64,000 nt of DNA, taken from NCBI RefSeq assembly GCF_018531495.1, contig NZ_JAHDTI010000005.1:310001-374000 (forward strand). The letters run 5' to 3'. The notes beneath the pieces were generated by a model, which worked only from the letters and a program-made list of their open reading frames with translations, made no database searches and had not been told where the DNA came from. Positions within the stretch are counted from its first letter, which is position 1; each line of letters opens with the position of its first letter. Both the position numbers and the translations under genes were made by a program. Below are positions 8,634-16,314 of this stretch, in pieces. The stretch is from Nonomuraea sediminis. Lineage in GTDB: Bacteria; Actinomycetota; Actinomycetes; Streptosporangiales; Streptosporangiaceae.

Positions 8634-9502
8634 TCGAGCTGCTGCAGACCGACATCCTTCAGCGGGCGCTGATCGCCGCCGTGCTGATCGGGCTGTGCGC
8701 GCCGGCCGTAGGCACGTTCATCGTGCAGCGCAGGCTGGCGCTGCTCGGCGACGGCATCGGCCACATCGCGCTGACCGGCGTGGCGCTCGGCTTCCTGACC
8801 CAGACAGCGCCCGTGATCACCGCCGTGCTCGTCTCGGTGGCGGGCGCCATCGTCATCGAGCTGGTCAGGGCGCGCGGGCGCACCAGCGGCGACGTGGCGC
8901 TGGCCCTGCTGTTCTACGGCGGCATCGCCGGCGGCGTCATGCTCATGAGCATCTCGCCCGGCGGCAGCAGCACCAAGCTCAACTCCTACCTGTTCGGCGC
9001 GATCGCGCTGGTCTCCGAGCAGGACCTGTGGATCATCGGCGGGCTCGCCGTCGCGGTGATCGGGGTCGTGGTGGTCTTCGGCAGGGAGCTGTTCGTGCTC
9101 TGCCAGGACGAAGAGATGGCCAAGGCCAGCGGGCTGCCCGTGCGGATGCTCAGCATGGTCATCGCGGTGACCGCGGCGCTGACCGTCGTCATCGCCATGC
9201 GCGTGGTCGGGCTGCTGCTGGTCAGCGCGCTGATGGTGATCCCGGTGGCGACCAGCCAGCAGTTCACCCGCGGCTTCCGCTCCACGATGGCGCTGGCCAT
9301 GGTGTTCGGCGTGCTCGCCGCCGTGGGCGGGCTGCTCGGCTCGACGCTCTCCACCAGGGTGCCGCCCGGCGCCGCGATCGTTCTGGTGGCCCTGGCAGGC
9401 TTCGTGGCGGCCCTCGGTGTGGGTAGATTCGTACGGCGGGGCAGAACACGGGAACCGGCCGTAAGCCCGCGCCCCAGCATGCGGATGGAGGAGGTCACAT
9501 GA
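8630..9502 (+). CDS. znuB: Zinc ABC transporter permease
   Basis: A 290-residue ABC-3 family permease with about eight or nine hydrophobic helices. The family segment RRLALLGDGIGHIALTGVA follows the first helix, and the coupling region ELFVLCQDEEMAKASGLPV lies mid-protein. It forms the zinc channel with ZnuA and ZnuC. GTG 8630 is preceded by GGGGGAAG. The stop overlaps the start of a micro-ORF leading to zur. Confidence 0.92.
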   Translation: MIELLQTDILQRALIAAVLIGLCAPAVGTFIVQRRLALLGDGIGHIALTGVALGFLTQTAPVITAVLVSVAGAIVIELVRARGRTSGDVALALLFYGGIAGGVMLMSISPGGSSTKLNSYLFGAIALVSEQDLWIIGGLAVAVIGVVVVFGRELFVLCQDEEMAKASGLPVRMLSMVIAVTAALTVVIAMRVVGLLLVSALMVIPVATSQQFTRGFRSTMALAMVFGVLAAVGGLLGSTLSTRVPPGAAIVLVALAGFVAALGVGRFVRRGRTREPAVSPRPSMRMEEVT

Positions 9503-9555
9503 GCGAGCATTCAGCCGTGTTCACGCTCATGGGACCAGCGGAGGTGGTCATATGA
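9499..9555 (+). CDS. 18-residue coupled micro-ORF before zur
   Basis: ATG 9499 has a near-perfect ribosome site (GGAGGAGG, five bases away), overlaps the znuB stop as ATGA, and encodes MSEHSAVFTLMGPAEVVI. Its stop overlaps the zur ATG, again as ATGA. Ribosomes would pass znuB, this peptide and zur in sequence. It may be a coupling peptide tuning Zur output. No family recognised. Confidence 0.55.
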   Translation: MSEHSAVFTLMGPAEVVI

Positions 9556-9941
9556 GCGTGAGACGTGATGCCGTGCACGACACCCTCCGCCAGAGCGAGG
9601 GGTTCCGCAGCGCTCAGGACGTCTACGCCGAGATGCGCCAGCACGGCGCCAAGATCGGCCTGACCACCGTCTACCGGGCGCTGCAGGCGCTGGCCGACGG
9701 CGGCCAGGTCGACGTGCTGCGCACCGACGAGGGCGAGTCGGTCTACCGCGCCTGCGCCAGCGGCGACCATCACCACCACCTGGTGTGCCGGCGCTGCGGC
9801 CGCACCGTGGAGGTCGCAGGGCCCGCCGTCGAGCGCTGGGCCGACCTGGTCGGCAGCGAGCACGGCTTCACCGACATCACTCACACGGTCGAGGTCTTCG
9901 GCACCTGCGCCGGATGCGCACTCACGGAAACCGTTGCTTGA
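9552..9941 (+). CDS. zur: Fur-family zinc uptake regulator
   Basis: A 129-residue Fur-family repressor. The winged helix includes GLTTVYRALQALADGGQVD. The HHHHLVCRRCG segment gives regulatory ligands, and C79, C82, C119 and C122 form the structural zinc site (CRRC and CAGC). With zinc it should bind the box before znuA. Its last codons GCT-TGA lie in one arm of a 16-bp palindrome shared with the convergent TnpB gene. Confidence 0.9.
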   Translation: MSVRRDAVHDTLRQSEGFRSAQDVYAEMRQHGAKIGLTTVYRALQALADGGQVDVLRTDEGESVYRACASGDHHHHLVCRRCGRTVEVAGPAVERWADLVGSEHGFTDITHTVEVFGTCAGCALTETVA

Positions 9942-9971
9942 CGTGTGATCAATTCTGATCACACGTCAAGC
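9936..9971. terminator. Perfect 16-bp palindrome shared by zur and tnpB ends
   Basis: GCTTGACGTGTGATCA (9936-9951) and its exact complement (9956-9971) flank a 4-base loop. Each arm carries the terminal GCT-TGA codons of one convergent gene: zur on the plus strand, tnpB on the minus. It could be a bidirectional terminator and/or the right-end hairpin of an IS200/IS605-type element. Confidence 0.75.
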
Positions 9972-11312
9972 AGCCGTGACCTTACGGTCCGACGTTCCCC
10001 GCTTCCGGGGTTCCCGCTTCAGCGCCGACCGCTCACCGGGGGTGGGTCTTACATCGGCTCCACGGGCGTTTTGCGTCTCCCCGCAACTCTGGGCGACGTC
10101 GATCTTCGCCGCAAGGGCGGCGAGGTTGTGTGCGGCGTTCAGGTCCCGGTCCAGGGTCAGGCCGCACGTCTCACAGTGAAAGATCCGGACTCGCAGCGCC
10201 AGCTTGGCTTTCACCGCGCCGCAACCCGAACACGTCTTGGAGGAGGGAAACCATCGATCGGCCAGCACCAGGACGCCGCCGTTCCATGCCGTCTTGTAGA
10301 TGAGTTGACGCCGCAGTTCACCCATGCCCGCATCGGCGATCGACCGGGCCAGGCGACGGTTTCCGAGCATGCCGACCACGTTCAGATCCTCGGCCACCAC
10401 CGTCCCATAGGTGCGTACCAGTCGGATGGTGAACTGGTGCAGCCCATCACGGCGTTGCGCGGCAATGCGCGCATGTGTGCGGGCCAGCGCTGCTCGGGCC
10501 GTACGCCAGCGCTTGGAGGGCTCACGGTGGCCGCCCGCGGAGGTGCGCGGGCCTTGACGGCGAGCCAGCACCCTGCTCCGCCTACGCAGTGTGCGCATTG
10601 CCACCCGAAGATGCTGAGGGTTGGGGACGGTTTCGCCTGTGGACAGCACCGCTAGCGCCTTCACTCCCACATCCACCCCGACCACCGCGTCCGGCTTGGC
10701 GGGCACACGCTCAGCCCGCTCTACCTGGACGTTGAGGCTGACGTGCCACCGGCCGGCCTCGAAGACCGCCGCGGCGGCGAGGATGCGCCCGGTGCCGCGC
10801 TCGAGATGGCGGGCCAGTTTGCGGGTGGATTCGCACGTCTTGATCGTCCCGAGCCGTGGCAGCGTCACATGCCGCCGGTCAGGCTCCACCCGGATCACGC
10901 CGGTGGTGAACCTGCACGACGGCCGGGATCGGTGCCGGACCTTGAGCCGGGGAAACCCCACCCTCGTGCCCTTACGCGTGCCGTCACGAGAGGCCGACCA
11001 GTTGCGCAGTGCGGCCACCAGGTTGGCCAACCCGGTGTTGAACGCCTCCTTCGAACATTCGCCCCACCACGGTGCCACCTCAGCCTTGGCCCGATTCCAG
11101 CGGCGGCGCAGGCTGTAGAGGTTCCACGCCACGGCTGGCGTGAGCAACTCCTCAGCGATTCCGTAGGAACGCTCGGCCGCGCGCTGGCCAAGATTCGCCT
11201 TGACAAGGGCCAGGCCCCAGTTGAACGCGAACCGTGCGGCCCCGCAGTTCGACCGCAGCGCCCGCTCCTGGGCCTGCGTCGGGGCCAGCGCGTACCGGTA
11301 GGCCTGAATCAC
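9966..11312 (-). CDS. tnpB: TnpB RNA-guided nuclease
   Basis: A 448-residue TnpB. It starts MIQAYRYALAPT, typical for the family, and keeps all RuvC residues: D214 (VGVDVGVK), E308 (VVAEDLNV) and D390 (LDRDLNAAHNLA). A zinc ribbon has C361, C364, C380 and C383. It should cut DNA guided by an omega RNA normally made from the 3' end of the gene and the element's right end. The GTG start at 11312 follows GAGG. Being intact but without a transposase gene, it may be a solitary or domesticated copy. Confidence 0.9.
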   Translation of the reverse strand: MIQAYRYALAPTQAQERALRSNCGAARFAFNWGLALVKANLGQRAAERSYGIAEELLTPAVAWNLYSLRRRWNRAKAEVAPWWGECSKEAFNTGLANLVAALRNWSASRDGTRKGTRVGFPRLKVRHRSRPSCRFTTGVIRVEPDRRHVTLPRLGTIKTCESTRKLARHLERGTGRILAAAAVFEAGRWHVSLNVQVERAERVPAKPDAVVGVDVGVKALAVLSTGETVPNPQHLRVAMRTLRRRSRVLARRQGPRTSAGGHREPSKRWRTARAALARTHARIAAQRRDGLHQFTIRLVRTYGTVVAEDLNVVGMLGNRRLARSIADAGMGELRRQLIYKTAWNGGVLVLADRWFPSSKTCSGCGAVKAKLALRVRIFHCETCGLTLDRDLNAAHNLAALAAKIDVAQSCGETQNARGADVRPTPGERSALKREPRKRGTSDRKVTAA

Positions 11313-11652
11313 CGCCGCACCTCACTTTCAACCCCGTCTCGGGCGCGACCCCGACGTCCTCACATTCGAGGGCCGGTCCAGTCTCCTACGGACCAGCTTT
11401 CGAACTCTAGAGCGAGGAAGGACAAAGATTCCCCGGCAACCGCCGGACATATCCCACCATCACGCTCCGCTCATTGGTGGGTACCTCCATATCCAACCGA
11501 GCCCCAGCAGGCCCAGAACCCCCTGCGCCCGCATGGCGCACAAACACATCCGCATGATGCCGTTCGCCGACGAAAACCCGTACGACTGCTGGCCCCGGGC
11601 ACCCCGATGGAGAGATACGCTGACGCTAGAACCGGGTCCGACAGGAGTCAAC
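11313..11652. other. Intergenic region between tnpB and CGNR gene
   Basis: These 340 bases carry the probable left end of the TnpB element (stem 11375-11394) and the promoter of the CGNR gene. An open frame runs into that gene from 11533, but its 40 codons lack a ribosome site and look non-coding. Confidence 0.5.
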
Positions 11653-12201
11653 ATGCCGTTTGGCCATGACATGGCGTATTCGCTGGCCTCAGCAGTCGAG
11701 CTGGTCAACACCTCACCGGCGACCGGCGGCGAGGAGGGTCTGGCCGATCTGTCCGACCTGCAGGCATTCGTGGAATCCCAGCAGGTGAGCGGCGTGGCCG
11801 TGCTCACCACGCGAGACCTCGGGCAGGTGCGGATGATCCGCGACGCCTTCCACCGCGTCTTCACCGCGCCCGACCAGCCCACGGCCGTGCGCCTGCTCAA
11901 CGCGCTGCTCTCGGACACGCGCATCACGCCCCGCCTCACCGAGCACGACGGGCACCCGCTGCACGTGCACTACTTCGCGCCCGGCTCCACGCTGGCCGAG
12001 CACCTGGCCGCCGACTACGGGGTCGCGCTCGCGCACCTGCTGGTGGAGGGCGAGTGGGAGCGGCTGCGCACCTGCTCGGCGCCCGACTGCGACCGCGTGT
12101 TCGTCGACGAGTCCCGCAACAGGTCCCGCGTCTACTGCGACAGCCGCACCTGCGGCAACCGCATGCACGTCGCCGCCTACCGAGCCCGCCGACGGGGATA
12201 G
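11653..12201 (+). CDS. CGNR zinc-finger / ABATE-domain regulator
   Basis: A 182-residue protein with an N-terminal ABATE-like domain (SLASAVELVNT) and the C-terminal CGNR zinc finger: CSAPDCDRVFVDESRNRSRVYC is followed by CGNRMHVAAYRARR. Such proteins are putative stress-related transcription regulators. ATG 11653 follows CAGGAG by about six bases and gives the usual family N-terminus. It sits in the accessory block between the TnpB element and repeat-rich DNA. Confidence 0.82.
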   Translation: MPFGHDMAYSLASAVELVNTSPATGGEEGLADLSDLQAFVESQQVSGVAVLTTRDLGQVRMIRDAFHRVFTAPDQPTAVRLLNALLSDTRITPRLTEHDGHPLHVHYFAPGSTLAEHLAADYGVALAHLLVEGEWERLRTCSAPDCDRVFVDESRNRSRVYCDSRTCGNRMHVAAYRARRRG

Positions 12202-12230
12202 CTCTTTCAGGGTGCTTTCGGGCCTTTTGT

Positions 12231-12330
12231 TGTACGGCGAGGCCGCCGCCACCGGCCGCCCGCCGTACTACGGCTGAGGGCCCGCGCCCGGCGCTTCCGG
12301 CGAGTCGGTGCCGTTTGCCCGCCGCCACGG
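12231..12330 (-). repeat. Dispersed intergenic repeat, copy A
   Basis: Read on the minus strand it contains GACTCGCCGGAAGCGCCGGG, AGCCGTAGTACGGCGGGCGG and a final GCCGTAC. It matches copy B (12775-12865) and copy C (32137-32230) with scattered differences. Not coding. Confidence 0.75.
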
Positions 12331-12450
12331 CGCTTCGTCATCCAGGCACCACGGCCCCCCTCACCGCCGCACAGCGCGCCGGACCACCACCGCACTCCCT
12401 CCTCACCGCCCCCGGCGCGAAAACCCCGTACGCGAGCCCTGACGCCTCGG

Positions 12451-12645
12451 CACCCCCGATCCCGGCGCCCACGATCTCGGTGCCCCTGATCCCGGCGCTC
12501 ACGATCCCGGTGCCCCTGATCCCGGCGCTCACGATCTCGGTGCCCTCGGTCTCGGCGCTCACGATCTCGGTGCCCCTGATCCCGGCGCTCACGATCCCGG
12601 CACCCCCGATCCCGGCGCTCACGATCTCGGCGCTCACGGTCTTGG
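12451..12645. repeat. 30-bp minisatellite
   Basis: About six imperfect tandem units of 30 bp of the form ATCCCGGCGCTCACGATCTC followed by GGTGCCCCTG. No unique spacers separate the units, so it is not a CRISPR array. It lies between the inverted repeats A and B. Confidence 0.8.
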
Positions 12646-12774
12646 CGGTTCCGGGTGGCGCTTGCGGTCCCGAGGGGTTTCAGGCGCCGGGTCGGTGGGG
12701 TGTGGGTCGGCGAAGATCGGCGCCAGGTACGGCGCGAAGCCGTGGCCGGGCGCGCCACGAGAACCGAGCGCCGT

Positions 12775-12865
12775 GACGGCGAGTCAGCGGCGCCGACTCG
12801 CCGGAAGCGCCGGGCACAGGCCGCGAGCCGTAGTACGGCAGGCGGCCGGTGGCGGGGGCCCGCCG
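12775..12865 (+). repeat. Dispersed intergenic repeat, copy B
   Basis: Contains GACTCGCCGGAAGCGCCGGG, AGCCGTAGTACGGCAGGCGG and GCCGTAC in the order of copies A and C. It is inverted relative to copy A about 500 bp away. Confidence 0.75.
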
Positions 12866-12884
12866 TACACGAGAGGAAGAGCTC

Positions 12885-13430
12885 TCATCCAGAAGAGGAA
12901 GGCGGTCGGATCGCGTCGAGGAGGAGGGGGAGGTAGCGGGTGTGGTGGTCGGTGGCCAGGGCCATGATGACGAGGGCGGCCAGGTCGCGGGGTTCGAGGT
13001 CGGGGCGGACCTGGCCGAGGCGCTGGGCGGCCGTGAGGGCCTCGCCGAGCGGGGCGAGGAAGCGCAGGGCGATGTCGATGGTCAGGGCGTGCGACTCGCG
13101 GGCGGCGGCCAGCAGTGGGCGGTGGGTGGCCAGGGTCGCGACCGTGGCCGTCAGGGCCGTGCACAGCCCCTCCCAGGGATCGTCCGCCTGGCGGGCGGCC
13201 TGGGCCAGGGGCTCGATCTCCTCGGCGAAGTAGGTCTCGAAGGCCGCGCCGACGAGCGTGTCCCTGTCGCCGAAGCGCCGGTAGACGGTGGCGATGCCGA
13301 CCCCGGCGCGCCGCGCGACCTCCTCGAGCGACACCTCGGGCCCCTGCTCCCGCAGGGCCTCGATGGTCGCTCTGGCGATCCTGCCGCTGTTGCGCAGCGC
13401 GTCGGAACGGGTCGGCACGCCTAACCTCAC
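12885..13430 (-). CDS. TetR-family regulator next to P450
   Basis: A 181-residue TetR protein. The helix-turn-helix reads VSLEEVARRAGVGIATVYRRFGDRDTLV; the C-terminal part is helical and probably binds a small hydrophobic ligand. It is downstream of, and co-oriented with, the P450 gene, so the operator before the P450 gene probably controls both. GTG 13430 and the in-frame GTG 13418 are both possible starts. The region spans a 33-bp direct repeat. Confidence 0.85.
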   Translation of the reverse strand: MRLGVPTRSDALRNSGRIARATIEALREQGPEVSLEEVARRAGVGIATVYRRFGDRDTLVGAAFETYFAEEIEPLAQAARQADDPWEGLCTALTATVATLATHRPLLAAARESHALTIDIALRFLAPLGEALTAAQRLGQVRPDLEPRDLAALVIMALATDHHTRYLPLLLDAIRPPSSSG

Positions 13431-13468
13431 CAGGTGTCGGAACGGGTCGGTACGCCTGAACTCACCAG
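13401..13468. repeat. 33-bp direct repeat between P450 and TetR genes
   Basis: Copies at 13401-13433 and 13436-13468 both read GTCGGAACGGGTCGGNACGC and continue to TCACCAG, with three differences. One copy spans the TetR start; the other spans the end of the P450 gene. It looks like a local duplication that renewed the gene junction. Confidence 0.85.
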
Positions 13469-14658
13469 GCCGCCTCGAGCGAGGACAGGCCGAAGACGAC
13501 GGAGAAGGCGCGGAACTGCGGCTCGGGCCCCGCCAGGCGCAGCCCGGGAAAGCGCCGCAGCAGCGCGGGAAAGGCCGTCCGCATCTCCATGCGCGCGAGC
13601 GGCGCGCCCAGGCAGTGGTGGATGCCGTGGCCGAAGGCCAGGTGGCCGGGCGCGCCCCTGGCGATGTCGAGCCGCTCGGGGTGGTCGACGAAGGCGGGAT
13701 CCCGGTTGGCCGTCGGCAGCGCGCACAGCACCAGTTGCCCCTCGGGGATCGCCTGCCCGGCGATCTCCACGTCGGTGGTGGTGACCTTGGCCGTGCCCGA
13801 GTGGACGATGCTCAGCCAGCGCAGCAGCTCCTCCACCGCCGCCTCGACCAGCTCGGGCCGGTCGCGCAGCAACTGGAGCTGGTCGGGGTGACGCAGCAGG
13901 GCCAGCGTGCCGAGGCCGAGCATGTTCGAGGTGGTCTCGTGCCCGGCGATCAGCAGCAGGTTGCCGATGCCGACCAGCTCCATGGCCGACAGGTCGCCGC
14001 CGTGCTCGCGCACCAGCATGCCGAGCAGTTCCTCGCCGGGATCGGCCATGACGCGCTCGACCAGCTCGGCCATGTAGGCGCGCGACTCGCGCTGCGCGGC
14101 CATCCGCTGCTCGGGCGGCAGGCTCACGTTCAGCAGCGTGCCGGTCCTGCGCTGGAAGTCGCCCCTGTCCTCGTACGGCACGCCGAGCAGGTCGCAGATC
14201 ACCAGCGAAGGGATCGGCAGCGCGAAGGAGGAGACCAGGTCGGCGGGTGAGCCCGCCGCCTCCATGGCGTCGAGGTGCTCCTCGACGATCCGCGACACGA
14301 GCGGCTCCAGGCGCCGCATCCTGCGCAGCGTGAACTCCGGCGACAGGAACTTGCGCAGCCGGGTGTGCTCGGGCGGGTCGAAGGCCAGCAGGTTGCCCGC
14401 CCGCATCTCCTCCAGCTCCTGGTCGGTCATGTCCCTGGCGGTGGCCAGTTGGACCATGCGCTGGCGGGCGTTGCTGTAGGTGTCGTGGTCGCTGAGGACG
14501 GCTCGCACGTCGGCGTAGCGGGTGACCAGCCAGGCGTCGATGCCCCACGGGGTGGCGACCTTGCTGACGCCTTCATCCTCGCGGAGCCTGGAGAGTTCGG
14601 GGGCCGGGTCGAAGCCGGCCCTGGACATGTGCAGCGGTACTTGCGTTGACTCGCTCAC
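13462..14658 (-). CDS. Cytochrome P450 monooxygenase
   Basis: A 398-residue soluble bacterial P450. Landmarks: I-helix AGHETTSNM, K-helix EELLR and the haem-thiolate loop FGHGIHHCLGAPLAR at about residue 350. It inserts oxygen into an unknown substrate using a ferredoxin and reductase encoded elsewhere. The GTG at 14658 lies just downstream of a TetR-type operator. With its TetR partner it forms a small inducible unit placed between conserved genes uppS and zur. Confidence 0.93.
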   Translation of the reverse strand: MSESTQVPLHMSRAGFDPAPELSRLREDEGVSKVATPWGIDAWLVTRYADVRAVLSDHDTYSNARQRMVQLATARDMTDQELEEMRAGNLLAFDPPEHTRLRKFLSPEFTLRRMRRLEPLVSRIVEEHLDAMEAAGSPADLVSSFALPIPSLVICDLLGVPYEDRGDFQRRTGTLLNVSLPPEQRMAAQRESRAYMAELVERVMADPGEELLGMLVREHGGDLSAMELVGIGNLLLIAGHETTSNMLGLGTLALLRHPDQLQLLRDRPELVEAAVEELLRWLSIVHSGTAKVTTTDVEIAGQAIPEGQLVLCALPTANRDPAFVDHPERLDIARGAPGHLAFGHGIHHCLGAPLARMEMRTAFPALLRRFPGLRLAGPEPQFRAFSVVFGLSSLEAAW

Positions 14659-14663
14659 CCAGA

Positions 14664-14685
14664 AAACGATAGCAACCTATCGTTT
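14664..14685. promoter_or_regulatory. Perfect TetR-type operator before P450-tetR
   Basis: AAACGATAG-CAAC-CTATCGTTT is a perfect 22-bp palindrome starting six bases upstream of the P450 start codon. It overlaps the final codons of uppS, because CTA at 14677 is the uppS stop read on the other strand. It is the likely target of the adjacent TetR protein. Confidence 0.75.
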
Positions 14686-15465
14686 CGCGGGAAATACCTC
14701 GTTCGGCACCGCGCCGCCGTACCGCCTGTCGCGCTTGGCGAAGATCTCGCAGGCCTCCCACAGGTCGCGGCGGTCGAAGTCGGGCCACAGGCGGTCGAGG
14801 AAGACCATCTCGGCATAGGCCGACTGCCACAGCAGGAAGTTGGAGAAGCGCTGCTCGCCGGAGGAGCGCACGAACAGGTCGACGTCCGGGATCTCGGGCT
14901 CGTCCAGGTAGCGGCGGAAGGTCTTCTCGTTGACCTTGCCCGGCTTGACCCGCCCGGCGGCGATGTCCTGGGCCAGCTTGACGGCGGCGTCGACGATCTC
15001 GGACTGGCCGCCGTAGTTGACGCAGAACTGCAGGGTCAGCTTGCTGTTGCCGACGGTCATCCCCTCGGCCGTCTGCAGCTCGGAGATCACGCTCTTCCAC
15101 AGCCGGCCGGGCCTGCCCGCCCAGCGCACCCGCACGCCCATGGCGTTGAGCTCGTCGCGGCGGCGGCGGATGACGTCGCGGTTGAAGCCCATGAGGAAGC
15201 GGACCTCGTCGGGCGAGCGCTTCCAGTTCTCCGTGGAGAAGGCGTAGGCGCTCAGGTACGGGACGCCGAGCTCGAGCGCGCCCTCGATGACGTCGAACAG
15301 CGACGCCTCGCCCGCCTTGTGCCCCTCGGTGCGCGGCAGGCCGCGCTGCTTGGCCCAGCGGCCGTTGCCGTCCATGACGATCGCCACGTGCCTGGGCACC
15401 AGGTCACGCGGGATCGGCGGCGGCGTCGCGCCGGAGGGATGCGGTGAGGGGGGACGAACGTTCAC
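14677..15465 (-). CDS. uppS: Isoprenyl (undecaprenyl-type) diphosphate synthase
   Basis: A 262-residue cis-prenyltransferase that extends allylic diphosphates with isopentenyl units to make cell-wall lipid carriers. Signatures: [17 protein letters not shown] with the catalytic Asp, AFSTENWKR, and the substrate-binding [23 protein letters not shown] 15465 overlaps the recO stop (GTGA), so the two genes are coupled, as commonly seen in actinobacteria. Confidence 0.95.
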   Translation of the reverse strand: MNVRPPSPHPSGATPPPIPRDLVPRHVAIVMDGNGRWAKQRGLPRTEGHKAGEASLFDVIEGALELGVPYLSAYAFSTENWKRSPDEVRFLMGFNRDVIRRRRDELNAMGVRVRWAGRPGRLWKSVISELQTAEGMTVGNSKLTLQFCVNYGGQSEIVDAAVKLAQDIAAGRVKPGKVNEKTFRRYLDEPEIPDVDLFVRSSGEQRFSNFLLWQSAYAEMVFLDRLWPDFDRRDLWEACEIFAKRDRRYGGAVPNEVFPAKR

Positions 15466-16196
15466 ACAGGTTCTCTCTCTACGTGACGGAGTGAGCGGAT
15501 GCCGTGTTCCAGGTGCCACTGCAGGTAGGCGGCCACCAGGCCGCTGCACTCGCTGCGGTGGCGGGGCTGCGAGGCGTCTGCCGTGGCCCAGTCGCCGCGC
15601 AGCAGCGCCGTCATCAGGCCGAGCGTCTCGGCCGCGGGCACCACGGACCCGGCGGGCTTGCACGCGCCGCACACCACGCCACCCGCGACGATGGCGAAAC
15701 CTCTGACCGCGGGCGCCTGGCACTTGGCGCACGCCTCGAGCGCGGGAGCGTAGCCCGCCACGGCCAGCGAGCGCAGGAAGTAGGCGTCGAGCACCAGCCT
15801 GGCCTCGTGCTCGCCGTCGGCCAGCGTGCGCAGCCCGCCCACCAGCAGCAGGAACTGCCGTAGCGCGGGCTCCTTCTCGCCGTGGGTGAGCCGGTCGGCG
15901 GTCTCCAGCATGGCGCTGCCCGAGGTGTAGCGCGGGTAGTCGGTCGCCAGGGCCTCGCCGTACGGCCTGATCGTCTCTGCCTGGGTGACGACGTCGAGGC
16001 TGCGGCCGACGTGGAGCTGCAGGTCGACGTGGGTGAAGGGTTCGAGCCGCGCCCCGAAGCGCGAGGTCGTGCGGCGCACGCCCTTGGCGACGGCCCGCAC
16101 CTTGCCCGTGCGCTTGGTCAGGACGGTGATGATCCGGTCCGCCTCGCCGAGCTTCTGCGTGCGCAGGACAACGCCTTCGTCACGGTAGAGACTCAC
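15462..16196 (-). CDS. recO: DNA repair protein RecO
   Basis: A 244-residue RecO, which loads RecA onto SSB-coated DNA with RecR. The OB-fold N-terminus reads [21 protein letters not shown]. The zinc finger is formed by CAKC and CGAC around residues 160-180. GTG 16196 gives the standard length. It is the first gene of the recO-uppS pair. Confidence 0.95.
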   Translation of the reverse strand: MSLYRDEGVVLRTQKLGEADRIITVLTKRTGKVRAVAKGVRRTTSRFGARLEPFTHVDLQLHVGRSLDVVTQAETIRPYGEALATDYPRYTSGSAMLETADRLTHGEKEPALRQFLLLVGGLRTLADGEHEARLVLDAYFLRSLAVAGYAPALEACAKCQAPAVRGFAIVAGGVVCGACKPAGSVVPAAETLGLMTALLRGDWATADASQPRHRSECSGLVAAYLQWHLEHGIRSLRHVEREPV

Positions 16197-16314
16197 TTAC
16201 TCATCTTAGGGCCGCACAGGGGTGGAGCGACTTTGCGCAACCCTCACTAGACTTTGACGTCTGTCCCCGCATCACCCGTTGTTCAACCCCCCGCAACTGC
16301 CTCGAAAGGGAGTC

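Larger units (their letters stand above)
9936..11400 (-). mobile_element. IS200/IS605-like element with tnpB only (ends approximate)
   Basis: The element contains an intact tnpB, no tnpA, a strong hairpin at the tnpB 3' side (9936-9971) and a weaker stem (GGTCC 11375-11379, GGACC 11390-11394) on its 5' side. Both ends are estimates. Lacking TnpA, it cannot move itself unless helped by a transposase elsewhere. Confidence 0.5.
12202..12884. other. 683-bp repeat-rich gene-free region
   Basis: The region is flanked by two inverted copies of a dispersed repeat (12231-12330 and 12775-12865) and holds a 30-bp minisatellite (12451-12645) between them. Frames crossing it encode only low-complexity decapeptides, so I call no gene. 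Confidence 0.7.

Noticed and set aside
11533-11652. N-terminal extension of the CGNR protein from an upstream ATG
   Set aside because: The 40 extra residues do not fit the family and lack a ribosome site, whereas ATG 11653 has CAGGAG in place.
12338-12637. Minus-strand frame encoding a decapeptide-repeat protein (IVSAGIRGTE-like)
   Set aside because: All frames through the minisatellite stay open because of the repeat; there is no good ribosome site or recognisable domain.
12451-12645. Possible CRISPR array because of regular 30-bp repeats
   Set aside because: Units are directly adjacent with no unique spacers, and no cas genes are in the window.
12207-12758. Minus-strand frame rich in Arg-Asp repeats
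   Set aside because: Low-complexity product of the same minisatellite running through the dispersed repeats; no coding support.
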